Source of the DNA: Saprospiraceae bacterium
GTDB taxonomy: Bacteria; Bacteroidota; Bacteroidia; Chitinophagales; Saprospiraceae
Reading direction: 5' to 3'
DNA length: 64,000 bases
NCBI GenBank assembly: GCA_016706365.1
Contig: JADJJU010000006.1
Location: forward strand, 124,001 to 188,000
A program made the translations under genes and the position numbers. The notes beneath the pieces are model-generated. The model saw nothing but the letters and a program-made list of their open reading frames with translations. It did no database searches and was not told the origin of the DNA. Shown here piece after piece: positions 26,321-37,112 of the stretch (within the stretch, counting starts at the first letter, position 1; each line of letters begins with the position of its first letter).

Positions 26321-27586
26321 TTAACTGCGGTACAGGATAAACTTATTCTTTTTACCGTTTTCAACAAGAATATATTTGTCTTCGTACCATTCTATATCGT
26401 TGGAGGTATGATTTGGATCTGTCACTTTCACTTTGTTAATGCTTAATGCATTTTGCTGTATAGCTCTTCTTGCTTCAGCCTTTGAAGTAAATACAGGAGC
26501 ATCCTGACTCAATAAATCGAGTATCTGGGGTCCAAACTCAGAATTCAACCCGAAAGAAGGGATTTCATTCTTCAGATTGTTCCAGTCCGTATGACTTAAA
26601 TTCTTGAGAAATTCATGATCCAGTGAAGGATTGAAGATGAGTTCTGAAACTTTCAGAACTTGCTCATAGTCCTCCTGTGAGTGAATGGCAATAGTCAGTT
26701 CTTCTGCAATTAGTCTTTTAGCTTCACGTGGGTTTTCTTTGGACAATTCAATGATTCTTTCCATTTCTTCATGCGGCTTCATTGAAAAATATCTTACGTA
26801 CTTTTCGATATCACGGTCATCAGCATTGAGCCAGAATTGGTAGAATTGGTAAGGGCTGGTAAGATTTGGATCCAACCATAGATTACCTTCTGTAGATTTG
26901 CCAAACTTTGTTCCATCTGCTTTCATCAGCAGGGGAGTAGTGAGTGCATAAACCTTAGTTCCGAGATTTCTTCTGATTACCTCTGTTCCGGAAGTAATGT
27001 TACCCCATTGATCAGATCCGCCCATTTGCAGCACACAATTATCTTGCTCCAGAAGGACCTGGAAATCATATCCCTGAATCAGCTGATAGCTGAATTCCGT
27101 GAAAGAAAGTCCTGTTTCCAGTCTTTTTTTGACTGAATCTTTTGCCAGCATATAATTGACTGTCAGGTTTTTACCCACATCACGCAGGAAATCCAACACG
27201 TTCATGTTTTTATAGAAATCCAGATTATTCCTGAGTATTGCCGGGTTATCGACACCCTCGAAAGCCAGCAATTTATGGCATTGTTCTACCTGGAAGGACA
27301 GGTTTCTGTCAAGCTCGTCATAGCTTTTAAGTTCTCTTTCTGTATCTCTCATCGAAGGGTCACCGATTCTCCCGGTTGCTCCGCCCATCAGTACAATAGG
27401 ATTATGCCCATGTTTTTGGAACAATTTCAACAACATAAGCTGTACGTAATTGCCAATCGTCATCGATGGCGCAGTGGGATCAAAGCCGATATAGCCGGTG
27501 ATTTTTTCTTTACCTATAATTTCTTCCGTACCCGGAGTCATATCATGCAACATGCCTCTCCATCTCAATTCTTCTACAAAATTCAT
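26321..27586 (-). CDS. tyrS: Tyrosyl-tRNA synthetase
   Basis: Charges tRNA-Tyr in the cytoplasm. Start chosen at MNFVEELRWRGM, the usual N-terminus in Bacteroidota; an in-frame ATG at 27613 would add nine residues. The class I core includes YIGFDPTAPS, GGATGRIGDPS, GGSDQWGNIT and the KMSKS equivalent KADGTKFGKS. The C-terminal S4-like domain (AEARRAIQQNALSINK) is present. Odd: the HIGH motif reads TIGN, so the usual first His is Thr. The rest is standard. It is divergent from the FtsX-type permease gene. Confidence 0.94.
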   Translation of the reverse strand: MNFVEELRWRGMLHDMTPGTEEIIGKEKITGYIGFDPTAPSMTIGNYVQLMLLKLFQKHGHNPIVLMGGATGRIGDPSMRDTERELKSYDELDRNLSFQVEQCHKLLAFEGVDNPAILRNNLDFYKNMNVLDFLRDVGKNLTVNYMLAKDSVKKRLETGLSFTEFSYQLIQGYDFQVLLEQDNCVLQMGGSDQWGNITSGTEVIRRNLGTKVYALTTPLLMKADGTKFGKSTEGNLWLDPNLTSPYQFYQFWLNADDRDIEKYVRYFSMKPHEEMERIIELSKENPREAKRLIAEELTIAIHSQEDYEQVLKVSELIFNPSLDHEFLKNLSHTDWNNLKNEIPSFGLNSEFGPQILDLLSQDAPVFTSKAEARRAIQQNALSINKVKVTDPNHTSNDIEWYEDKYILVENGKKNKFILYRS

Positions 27587-27625
27587 ATGATCAGTTCTAA
27601 TTTGGAGTGCCAAAAATAGATATTA

Positions 27626-28960
27626 TTGCGTTATTTGTGCGAGATATCATTTCAAACTGCTTTCCCTTTGAATTTACCTGCATTTATAGTGTCACGTCTG
27701 AGTTCTCTTTCCGGAATGGCATTTTCCGGTCTGATTATCAGGTTATGCATTGCTTCTTCAGCACTAAGTGTGGCCGTTATGATTGTGGCTATGGCGCTGA
27801 TCAATGGATTTAAGGATGAAATCACCAATAAAATATTTGATTTTTGGGGCCATATTATTGTAACAGATACAGAGATCAATAATTCCTTCATTCCCACCCC
27901 CATAGACACCACAGACGGTAACTGGAAAGAACTTTTTAAGACTACCCGGGATGATGTAGCATCGTTTAATGAGAATCCTTCACTTTTCTCTGTTCCCGGT
28001 TCCGGAGAAGATCCTGTTTTCAAGTCCGTGCAGAGCTTTATTGCATTTCCGGGAATTTTAAAAACTAAAGATGAATTCGAAGGCATTACTGTGAAAGGGA
28101 TTGGCGGGGATTTCAATCAAGCTTTTTTTGAGAAATACATAGTTACAGGAGAAGCACTCTCATATGATAAGGATAGCATTGGAAGGGATCTCATGCTTTC
28201 AGTTCAAACCGCTTCCAGACTGAACGTAGCGGTTGGTGAGTCAATGGATATCTACTTTATTAAAGATGGAAATCAGGTTATTCGGCGTTTCAAAATAAAA
28301 GCCCTGTATAAAACAGGACTGGAGGAGTATGATAAGAAAATAGCATTTGCAGATGTACGGGTTTTGCAGCAAATCTTGGGATGGAAAGAGTCTGAAGTAG
28401 GAGGGATGGAGTTGTATCTCCATGATATCAGTCAGATGGATCCTGCTTTAAATTATTTATTCGATGATTTTTTGCCTGTCCGCTTATTTCCGGTAACGAT
28501 CAAAGAGCGTTTTCCTTCCATATTTGAATGGCTGCAATTGCAGGACTATAATAAGGTGATCATCATAGTCCTGATGATTGCTGTTTGTATCTTCAATCTC
28601 ATTACAACTTCGCTGATTCTGATCCTTGAACGGACTAATATGGTGGGGATGCTGAAAACCCTTGGAATGAAGAATCGCTCGATCCGCTTCATCTTTGTTG
28701 GCTTTGGAATGAAGATCCTTTTTTATTCTTTACTAATTGGAAATCTGACTGGTCTTGGAATCTGCTGGTTGCAGGCTACATTCAAATTTATAAAATTAAA
28801 TGAAGCAGATTATTATCTGGCTTATGCTCCCATTTCAATAGACTGGTGGGGAGTTTTACTACTCAATATATTGATAGTCATTTCAATATTCATTAGCATT
28901 ATTTTACCTACGTATTTGGTCCAAAGCATTTCTCCGCTGAAGGCTATTAAAATTCGATAG
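27626..28960 (+). CDS. LolC/LolE-like lipoprotein-releasing ABC permease (FtsX family)
   Basis: An inner-membrane permease of 444 residues with one N-terminal helix (residues about 36-62), a large periplasmic domain (about 65-305) and three C-terminal helices, the LolC/E arrangement. Seen motifs: NGFKDEITNKIFDFWGHI, VAVGESMDIYFI, and TNMVGMLKTLGMKNRSIRFIF in the cytoplasmic coupling region, ending with SISPLKAIKIR. It would extract lipoproteins from the inner membrane together with an ATPase not found here. Start uncertain: the ATG at 27626 is used, but a TTG at 27668 (giving NLPAFIVSRL) would match the usual family N-terminus. Confidence 0.88.
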   Translation: MRYLCEISFQTAFPLNLPAFIVSRLSSLSGMAFSGLIIRLCIASSALSVAVMIVAMALINGFKDEITNKIFDFWGHIIVTDTEINNSFIPTPIDTTDGNWKELFKTTRDDVASFNENPSLFSVPGSGEDPVFKSVQSFIAFPGILKTKDEFEGITVKGIGGDFNQAFFEKYIVTGEALSYDKDSIGRDLMLSVQTASRLNVAVGESMDIYFIKDGNQVIRRFKIKALYKTGLEEYDKKIAFADVRVLQQILGWKESEVGGMELYLHDISQMDPALNYLFDDFLPVRLFPVTIKERFPSIFEWLQLQDYNKVIIIVLMIAVCIFNLITTSLILILERTNMVGMLKTLGMKNRSIRFIFVGFGMKILFYSLLIGNLTGLGICWLQATFKFIKLNEADYYLAYAPISIDWWGVLLLNILIVISIFISIILPTYLVQSISPLKAIKIR

Positions 28961-29379
28961 ATAATATTTTTATTAATATAAATTTCTCATATTTGTGTCC
29001 CCTTATAAAAAGGGTCCCGAATTAGAGCTTAGTTATTAACACTGACTTAACATTGAGTCATGCTTTTACTATGCACATATTCAAGATTTTATACATATTA
29101 TCCACAGGGTGTTGGTAACTTGTTGTTGGGAAAGTGGATATCATATGGTGAATAATTATAATTTTACTTTCGCTACCCAAAGAGGGGAGTACGCTTAAAA
29201 TTTTGGTTGCAGCAAAGTCTGAAAAGGTTCCATTTTCAAATTGCCATATTATTTAATTTTTATATAAATAAATATTAAATATTTGTTGCCTGGATGCTTT
29301 CACAAAGTTATCTTCGCAGTCCTTGCTCGCATCGAAAAAAAACGAATATAATTCAATCAATATATAAAAAACAAAGGCA
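28961..29379 (+). promoter_or_regulatory. nrdBA upstream region with DnaA box and promoter
   Basis: 419 bp without a gene. TTATCCACA at 29098-29106 is a perfect strong DnaA box; TATCCAC (29099-29105) also forms an inverted repeat with GTGGATA (29134-29140). Nearer the gene, TTG (29286-29288) and TATCTTCG (29309-29316), 20 bp apart, fit a Bacteroidota -33/-7 promoter, with start about 60 bp before the nrdB ATG. Regulatory meaning is inferred from the E. coli nrd operon, which DnaA controls. Confidence 0.55.
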
Positions 29380-30357
29380 ATGAGTGCAGTAGAAGAAAAA
29401 ATCTTAACAGAAAACCCCGATCGCTTCGTGATCTTTCCTATTCAACACAGCGATATCTGGGATTATTATAAAAAGTCGGAAGCATCGTTTTGGACAGCTG
29501 AGGAAATTGACATGTCACAGGACCTGATAGACTGGGATGAAAAGCTGAATGATGATGAAAGACATTTTATAAAACATGTTTTGGCTTTCTTTGCTGCCAG
29601 TGATGGAATAGTAAATGAGAATCTGGCTGAGAATTTTGTAAGAGAAGTTCAGTACACTGAGGCTAAGTTTTTCTACGGTTTTCAAATCATGATGGAAAAC
29701 ATCCATTCTGAAACATATTCCCTTCTTATTGATACTTATATTAAAGATAATAAGGAGAAAGATTACCTTTTTCACGCCATAGATCATATGGATTGCGTCC
29801 GCAAAAAGGCTGATTGGGCACTTCGCTGGATCAACAATGGTACTTTTCAGGAAAGATTGGTTGCATTTGCTGCTGTTGAAGGTATTTTCTTCTCAGGTTC
29901 ATTCTGCTCCATTTATTGGCTTAAGAAAAGAGGACTTATGCCGGGCCTTACTTTCTCCAATGAGCTAATTTCCCGTGATGAAGGAATGCATTGTGATTTT
30001 GCCTGTATGATCTACAATCAACACATAGATAATAAACTTCCTAAAGAAACTGTAAGATCGATTATCGCTGACGCAGTTGAAATTGAAAAAGAATTTGTAT
30101 CAGATGCATTACCTGTTGCACTTATTGGAATGAATGCAGATATGATGTGTCAGTACATTGAATTCGTGGCAGACAGACTATTGTCTCAGCTTGGAAATGA
30201 AAAGATATATAATACTGAAAATCCATTCCCCTGGATGGATATGATCTCTATTCAGGGTAAAACCAATTTCTTTGAGAAAAGAGTTGGTGACTATAAAAAG
30301 TCAGGCATTGGAGTAGAGAAAGCTAAGCAAGTATTTAGCCTTGATGAAGAATTTTAA
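29380..30357 (+). CDS. nrdB: Class Ia ribonucleotide reductase, small subunit
   Basis: Supplies the tyrosyl radical for reduction of ribonucleoside diphosphates to deoxynucleotides. The 325-residue protein has the di-iron ligand motifs: FFAASDGIVNENLAENF (Glu), MENIHSETYSLLIDTYI (Glu, His and the radical Tyr) and SRDEGMHCDFACM (Glu, His). The MENIHSE form resembles the eukaryotic R2 type. The C-terminal SLDEEF is the usual docking tail for the large subunit. It is followed 38 bp later by nrdA, so the order is nrdB-nrdA. Confidence 0.97.
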   Translation: MSAVEEKILTENPDRFVIFPIQHSDIWDYYKKSEASFWTAEEIDMSQDLIDWDEKLNDDERHFIKHVLAFFAASDGIVNENLAENFVREVQYTEAKFFYGFQIMMENIHSETYSLLIDTYIKDNKEKDYLFHAIDHMDCVRKKADWALRWINNGTFQERLVAFAAVEGIFFSGSFCSIYWLKKRGLMPGLTFSNELISRDEGMHCDFACMIYNQHIDNKLPKETVRSIIADAVEIEKEFVSDALPVALIGMNADMMCQYIEFVADRLLSQLGNEKIYNTENPFPWMDMISIQGKTNFFEKRVGDYKKSGIGVEKAKQVFSLDEEF

Positions 30358-30395
30358 GATAATAAGAAAACTATTTGGTCACTACCTTAAAGCAA

Positions 30396-32813
30396 ATGAG
30401 TATGAAAGTTGTTAAAAGAAGCGGGAGAAAGGAAGATGTCAGTTTTGATAAAATCACCGCGAGAGTAAAGAAATTATGCTACGGTCTCAATTCAGATTTT
30501 GTTGATCCAATCGAAATCGCTAAAAAAGTCATCCAGGGAATCTTTGATGGTGTTTCTACCTCAGATCTGGATAATCTAGCTGCTGAAACTGCGGCAACCA
30601 TGGCTACCATACATCCTGATTACGCCCTGTTGGCAGCCAGGATTGCAGTATCAAACCTGCACAAAAATACAAAGAAAAGCTTCTCTCAAACTATGGAGCA
30701 ATTGTACGCTTACATTGATCCGGCAACCAACGATAGAGCTAATCTAATCAGTGATGAGACTATTGAAATCATCCGTAATCACGGAGTGCTTTTTGACTCC
30801 GCTATAATTTATGACAGAGACTATGGTTTTGACTATTTCGGCTTCAAAACACTAGAAAGGTCATATTTGCTTCGTGCCAATGGTAAAGTAGTAGAGCGTC
30901 CTCAACATATGCTTATGAGAGCAGCTGTTGGTATCCATGGTGAGGATGTAGAAAGTGCTATTGAAACATATAATCTGATGTCTGAGAAATGGTTTATCCA
31001 TGCTACTCCGACATTATTCAATGCAGGAACGCCAAAACCCCAACTGAGCTCCTGCTTCTTGTTGACTATGACAGATGATAGTATTTCCGGAATTTTCGAG
31101 ACCCTTGCGAGATGTGCTAAAATCTCCCAATCTGCCGGTGGCATCGGTCTGAGCATTCACAATATCAGAGCGAAAGGCTCTTATATCAAAGGAACAGGTG
31201 GAACATCAAACGGAATAATCCCGATGTTACGCGTATTCAATGACACTGCCCGCTATGTAGATCAGGGTGGTGGAAAAAGAAAAGGTGCATTTGCTATTTA
31301 TCTGGAGCCATGGCATGCTGATATCTATGACTTCCTGGAATTGAAGAAAAACCATGGTAAGGAAGAAATGCGCTCACGTGATTTGTTCTATGCGCTTTGG
31401 ATGTCTGACCTATTTATGGAGAGGGTAAAAGAAAATGCTAACTGGTCTCTTTTCTGTCCAAACGAAGCTCCGGGATTATGCGATACTTATGGTGGAGAAT
31501 TTGAAGCACTTTATCACAAGTATGAGTCTGAAGGCAAAGCCCGTAAAGTTGTGAAAGCTCAGGAACTATGGTTCTCTATTCTCGAATCCCAAATCGAAAC
31601 AGGAACTCCATATATATTATACAAAGACGCCGCAAACAAAAAATCCAACCAGAAAAATCTCGGAACCATTCGCTCCAGTAATCTTTGCACAGAGATCATG
31701 GAATACACTTCAAAGGATGAGGTAGCAGTATGCAATCTCGGTTCAATTGCCTTAAATAAGTTTGTGCAAAACGGAGTATACGATTTCGCGAAATTGGAAG
31801 AGATCACACGTGTACTTACACGTAACCTGAACAAAGTGATTGATATCAATTACTACCCAATTCCTGAAGCACGCAACTCAAATATGAGACATCGCCCCAT
31901 TGGAATCGGTGTACAAGGACTTGCAGATGCATTCATTCTGATGCGTATGCCATTCGACAGCCCTGAGGCCAAACAACTAAACAAAGACATATTTGAAACA
32001 ATTTACTACGCTGCTGTATCTGAAAGTTGTGTGATTGCTGAGAGAGAAGGTGCTTACCAGACTTTCCAGGGATCACCTGCAAGTGAAGGCCTTTTGCAAT
32101 TTGATCTATGGGGTGTGACTCCAAGTGATCGTTGGGATTGGGTTACCTTAAAAGAGAGAGTGAAGAAATTTGGATTAAGAAACTCACTACTTGTAGCTCC
32201 GATGCCTACAGCTTCTACCTCTCAGATTCTTGGTAATAATGAGTGCTTTGAGCCTTACACTTCGAATATTTACACGAGAAGAACACTGTCCGGCGAATAC
32301 ATCGTAGTCAACAAGCACCTGCTTAATGATCTGATCGGGCTGGGACTTTGGAATGATGACATGAAAGAGAAAATCATGCAGAGAAATGGCTCAATCATTG
32401 ATATTCAGGAAATACCTCAACATATCAGGGATTTGTACAAAACTACTTATGAGATCAGCCAGAAAGTGATCATCGACATGTCTGCGGACAGAGGAGCATT
32501 CATTTGCCAGAGCCAGAGTTTGAATCTCTTTGTAGAAAATCCGAACTTCTCTAAATTATCTTCCATGCACTTCTACGCCTGGCAGAAAGGTCTTAAAACC
32601 GGGATGTATTACCTGAGATCCAAGGCTGCAGTAGATCCTATCAAATTTACCCTGAGCGAAAAATATCAGACTAAATTTACAGGAACCGCCACTGAAGTAG
32701 CAGAAGAGCAGGAAATCATGATGGCCAATGCCGCTTCCGAAGCAATGGAAGATATGCAGGAAGGCAAAGCTTGCAGCCTTGACGATCCAAACTGTCTTAT
32801 GTGTGGTAGCTAG
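30396..32813 (+). CDS. nrdA: Class Ia ribonucleotide reductase, large subunit
   Basis: Catalytic subunit for NDP reduction. Start set at ATG 30396 (MSMKVVKRSGRKEDVSF); the upstream in-frame TTG adds residues unlike the family. Domains in order: ATP-cone (residues about 1-90) for allosteric activity control, then the ten-stranded barrel with PQLSSCFLL, NLCTEIMEYTSKDEVAVCNLGSI split across the active-site loop, and PMPTASTSQILGNNECFEP. The C-terminus CSLDDPNCLMCGS holds the CxxC redox pair that passes electrons to the active site. Length is normal at about 805 residues. A strong terminator follows. Confidence 0.97.
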   Translation: MSMKVVKRSGRKEDVSFDKITARVKKLCYGLNSDFVDPIEIAKKVIQGIFDGVSTSDLDNLAAETAATMATIHPDYALLAARIAVSNLHKNTKKSFSQTMEQLYAYIDPATNDRANLISDETIEIIRNHGVLFDSAIIYDRDYGFDYFGFKTLERSYLLRANGKVVERPQHMLMRAAVGIHGEDVESAIETYNLMSEKWFIHATPTLFNAGTPKPQLSSCFLLTMTDDSISGIFETLARCAKISQSAGGIGLSIHNIRAKGSYIKGTGGTSNGIIPMLRVFNDTARYVDQGGGKRKGAFAIYLEPWHADIYDFLELKKNHGKEEMRSRDLFYALWMSDLFMERVKENANWSLFCPNEAPGLCDTYGGEFEALYHKYESEGKARKVVKAQELWFSILESQIETGTPYILYKDAANKKSNQKNLGTIRSSNLCTEIMEYTSKDEVAVCNLGSIALNKFVQNGVYDFAKLEEITRVLTRNLNKVIDINYYPIPEARNSNMRHRPIGIGVQGLADAFILMRMPFDSPEAKQLNKDIFETIYYAAVSESCVIAEREGAYQTFQGSPASEGLLQFDLWGVTPSDRWDWVTLKERVKKFGLRNSLLVAPMPTASTSQILGNNECFEPYTSNIYTRRTLSGEYIVVNKHLLNDLIGLGLWNDDMKEKIMQRNGSIIDIQEIPQHIRDLYKTTYEISQKVIIDMSADRGAFICQSQSLNLFVENPNFSKLSSMHFYAWQKGLKTGMYYLRSKAAVDPIKFTLSEKYQTKFTGTATEVAEEQEIMMANAASEAMEDMQEGKACSLDDPNCLMCGS

Positions 32814-32878
32814 TCAACAAATTAAAGCTTCAGATAACTCTTTCAGAAGAATCTGTTTCTTATAAATCTATCCTTAGC

Positions 32879-32911
32879 AAAAAGGCAGCGTGAACTTCAC
32901 GCTGCCTTTTT
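32879..32911 (+). terminator. Rho-independent terminator after nrdA
   Basis: AAAGGCAGCGTGAA (32881-32894) pairs perfectly with TTCACGCTGCCTTT (32896-32909), a 14-bp stem, followed by more T. It lies about 65 bp after the nrdA stop and is nearly symmetric, so it could act in both directions. Confidence 0.88.
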
Positions 32912-33279
32912 TAATTCCTCTTTGGTATTGCTAATTTATTAGCAATCAAACTCACCCCAGACACACTCACGCGGGCTTTTATAACTACAATTTGGAAATT
33001 ATCAATTTTGTGTGGTTGTTCATAGCTGAAAACTACGAAAGCATTGAATGAGGGAGGGGTTGTTACATGTTGCTCGTAATTCAGGATCGCAACCAGCAAA
33101 CCAACAATCCGGTCCCGAAACAGTTTTGTGTGGGTGTTCGTAGCTGAAAGCTACAGAAATCATTGAGTGAGAATGTGTACTGTTTCTGGATCAAACCAAT
33201 TACCAGCAACCAGCAACGGCTTTACTAACTGTCAACTTGCAGCTACTTCCAGGGCTGTTCAACTTTCGACTTTACTTTT
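32912..33279. repeat. Intergenic region with two ~100-bp diverged direct repeats
   Basis: No gene. Copy one (about 33003-33120) and copy two (about 33121-33213) share TTGTGTGG, GTTCATAGCTGAAAACTAC against GTTCGTAGCTGAAAGCTAC, CATTGAATGAG against CATTGAGTGAG, and a final ACCAGCAAcc block. The TAGCTGAAAGCTA core is itself a small hairpin. The origin is unknown. A 62-codon minus-strand frame here looks spurious. Confidence 0.55.
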
Positions 33280-36200
33280 TCAATTCCCCGAAACTTGAAT
33301 CACCCCATTCGCTATATTTTGATTGCTCTTGAAAGTATACATATAATTGCCCGGAGCTAAATTTCTGAAAGAAATCAGATGTTCCTTACCTCCTTCAATC
33401 TTTTGCTTAAACTGTATTTTACCACTCATGTCATGTATTGAAAACGTTCCATTTTCCGACTCATTTAGACGGATATAAAGTTCCTGACCAGTGACTACCG
33501 GATTTGGAAAGACTCTAATATTCTCAGAAGTCAAATTGCCGGATGTTGAAGTTGTAGGTTCACCACTGAGCAGACAATATTGTCCCGCAATAAATTCGAA
33601 ATCAGTCAAATCAAAGGACCATGTATTTCCTGCACTTTCTCCTTCTTTTATTTCTATCCAGGATACTTCTGCATTGTTCTCAGGACGAAAGAACATTTTA
33701 GGGATCTGCCCATCAGTAAAGCCTGCATCAGAAAAGATTAAATTCGCAGTTTCAACATCCAGGAAAGAATCATAATGATTAAAAATATAGACAGGAAATT
33801 CCTGCTCATCATCTTCAGATTTACAATCTAAATTAAGTACTTTACTAGCAGCTAATTTGTCAATCAGAGCAGAACTGAATTCATCCGTTTCAACACTTAA
33901 ATCCAATTCTTCTGCAGACCATTTATTTTCATTTAGATTAGTCAAAATTTGACTATTCCCGGATCCAACTGCTACTTTTCTATTGGACTTAATTGCATTT
34001 CCGGCTAGGAAACCATGATTGGAATTCTTTCTGTCAAATACGCTGCTGCCGGGTTCATTGAATTGATAGTATGCAATACATATGACCATTGATTTGCAGG
34101 TACCTGAAGACCTGAATCCCACCACCAGGCCCCGTTCGGCCAATGATAGCCCAGAGTATTATTATTTCCAATAAAATTAAAACCTGCAGATTCATCATCA
34201 TTCATAAATATTCCACTGTATTCAGGTTGAAATCCATCTGGATAAACCCATGCTGTCACAGTAAAGCGATTTGTCCTGGTATTCAATGATGAAGTCTGAA
34301 AATAATCACCATCCCCACTTAATTCTATTGATGTGCCTGCAATTCCCTCAGCTGAGCATTGATTTGCTACTTTAATCATTTCCGGATTACTGTAGGTGCT
34401 GGTTCTTCCTTGTTTGTCCTTTACCGTTAGTATAACACTATACGTTCCAGGTGTACCAAATACAACCTTAGGGTTCCTGCTGCTGGTAGATGACACATAT
34501 GTAGGTTGCGGACTAAACTCCCAGTTCCATTCAGCATCCTCATGATTTAAAATGGAGTAACAATCGAAAGGTATGGTATCTCTTGAGCATAATACACTAT
34601 CGCTAAAAGTCATTGCTTGCGCAATCGGATTGAAATCAGCAGCAAGTTCAGTCTCGAAAATTCCCCGTCCATATGTAGCTAATCTAAGTTTGTTGTCTCT
34701 ATAAAATGGCTTCAGGGATAGGCTGTTCAATGCATATGGGAGATTCACAGCGTAAGGTTGCCATTGATTATTTTCAAAATAAAATACACCTCTGTCAGTG
34801 GCAAGATAAATAGTATTTTCTGTCCCGCCCTGGATTATCAAGTCCTTCATCCTCTGGTCATTGAGTATAGAAGTAGTTCTGTTTTGCCAACTAAGTCCAC
34901 CATTAAGGGATTGATATACTTTCGCTCCATTACTTCCTCTGCTGGAAGCTACCCAGATTTCCATTGGATTTTCCGGATGAACATCAATTTCGAGCCTCCA
35001 GCGATCAGCTGCCAGGTTGCTTACTTTTAACCAGGTTTTGCCTGAATCTTCAGTTCTGTATATACTACATCCGTCCCAGAATCCTCCGGTATGAACCACA
35101 CAGTATAAAACATCAGGATTTGATCTGCTAATGGCGATCTCATGAACGGTGCCCTCATCAAAAGTCACTAATTTTTCAAAGGATACACCTCCATTGTATG
35201 ATTTCCAAACACCATCTTCCACGCCCACATACAAGTGTCTGGAATATCGGGGATCAAAATAGATTCCACTGGAGGAGGATTCTATGTAAGTTTCATTAGG
35301 AATTAATTTTAATTGTGGCAGGTCCACAATAAGTCCAGATAATAAATCCGGTACACGCTGCACTCTCGTGCCTCCAGCCCAATAATGATTAGTGTATACT
35401 AATCTGTTATCCAATGGATTTACATATCCCGTAGCTTCTTCAACTCCTCCGATATGTAAAAAATTACCTTGTCCATAAGTTTGATAATAAACACCATTAC
35501 CGTTGTGGTATTTTCCTCCTACCAGCACATCTTCATTCCAGCCACTGCCAAATCCCCAGAAATCAGCGCCTGTAATTCCATATTTTCTGCTTTGATGAGA
35601 ACCAAGTTCATTATTGGAATAATCAAGGCCTCCATCAGAAGCAATCCAGATTTCTGAATCCTGAACCAATATAGCCTGAATATCTGCATGGATTTTATTA
35701 TGTTTAATTGAATTCGCTGCACCAATTGCGGTGAAAGTCTTACCAGCATCAACTGATTCTGAAAGTCGGATAGTTCCAACCCAGATTTTATTGGGATTGA
35801 TGCTGGAGACCCCTAATCCAAAATTGTAATAGCCCTGATGATATCCATCCGAATAAGCTGCTACATTCCAGGGTGTAATGTTGGGTTCATTATAGGGACC
35901 ACCAATTTGTGAAGCTGATTGCTTCCAGGTCTCTCCACTGTCCTCGCTCATAAAAATCCCTATCCATCCTGAATCTCCTGCCTTACTATCTCCGATCAAA
36001 GCTGCATACACTCTGTCCGGATCTGCAATAGTCACTCCAAGTTTACCCCCATGCTCTACAGCTTCGGCCTGATTCTCCGGTTGATACCAGCCTTGTGTTA
36101 TTTGATTCCAGGAGTCACCTCCATTGGATGATTTCCAAAGTCCGGTCATATTTTGTCCATTTATATTTTTCAATAAATAGATTATCTGTGGGTTGCTTGG

Positions 36201-37025
36201 ATGATACATAATATCCCATATGGATTCTGAAAAAACTTTTTGCCAGGAATCTCCACCATCTATAGTGTGGTAAAGGCCATTTGAAGCCCCACAAAATATT
36301 TCACCAGGATTATCCGGATTAAATCTAAAAACATAGCCTGATGCATCAATAAATTCTACTTCATCCCAATTTTCTCCTCCATCCTTAGTTCTGAATATGC
36401 GTCTGTTGCCGGCTGCAAATACAATGTCTGGATTGGATGGATGTATTTGCACGGCCTCTACGCTAGTGACTTCAATTTCCGAACTACTTAATTCCCAGCT
36501 GAGTCCTTTATCATTAGTTTTGTAAATTCCGGCTCCTTCTGTTCCAACATATAAAATATCTTTATTTGACTTTGATTGATCTACACAATACACGTTGACT
36601 TGAAATGAAATTGGTAATGATCCGCCTTCCTCGAATGTTTCCACCGGACCTAAACTTCTCCAGGTACCGGCACTTCGGAGGTTTAATTTTCGAGTATCGT
36701 TTATCCCTTTAATTTTCGCATCTTCATTTATTTTATCAGGAACAATGATGAATCCTTCCTGATTCAGGTAGGGGCTTATTTTTCTTCTCCAGTGCTTATA
36801 ATTTTGTGTATGAAGATTCTTCTTAAAAGGCTCAGTTTTGTAATATTCCAAATATGCATTTTCAACTTCCATGACATTGGGATTCTCAGAATACATAAGT
36901 GCAGCCCATAGGGGAGTAGTGGCATCTATAGCCGGAATGGCTTTAAAAAAGTCTGGACGATTTTGTGAGATGCCGGATTGAATCCAAAAAATGCTGAGAC
37001 AAAGCAGAAGTAGACCGTTTTTCAT
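33280..37025 (-). pseudogene. Large secreted sortilin/BNR-repeat protein with PKD, LamG and T9SS type A domain; broken
   Basis: Two frames form one gene. The N-terminal frame (37025 to about 34085) has a signal peptide, then many BNR/VPS10-like repeats (TNDKGLSWELS, TKDGGENWDEV, SNGGDSWNQI, TEDSGKTWLKV), a PKD domain (GTPGTYSVILTVKDKQG) and the start of a LamG domain up to VPANQWSYV. The second frame begins near AYYQFNEPGSSVFDRKN, usually found after a LamG domain, and ends in a T9SS type A sorting domain (VFPNPVVTGQELYIRL, ISFRNLAPGNYMYTF). About 80-100 residues of LamG are missing at the junction, so this looks like an out-of-frame internal deletion rather than a single-base error. The protein would be a surface or secreted cargo of type IX secretion. 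Confidence 0.8.
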
Positions 37026-37112
37026 TTTGTGAAATTATATAGGAGTATAAATTAAGACATGAATTATCATACAAGCCCCAAAGATAAATACATTCGTTGA
37101 TCTGGTTTGTAA

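Noticed and set aside
29098..29106. Chromosomal origin at the DnaA box
   Set aside because: Only one perfect box, with no AT-rich unwinding cluster and no dnaA, dnaN or gidA neighbours.
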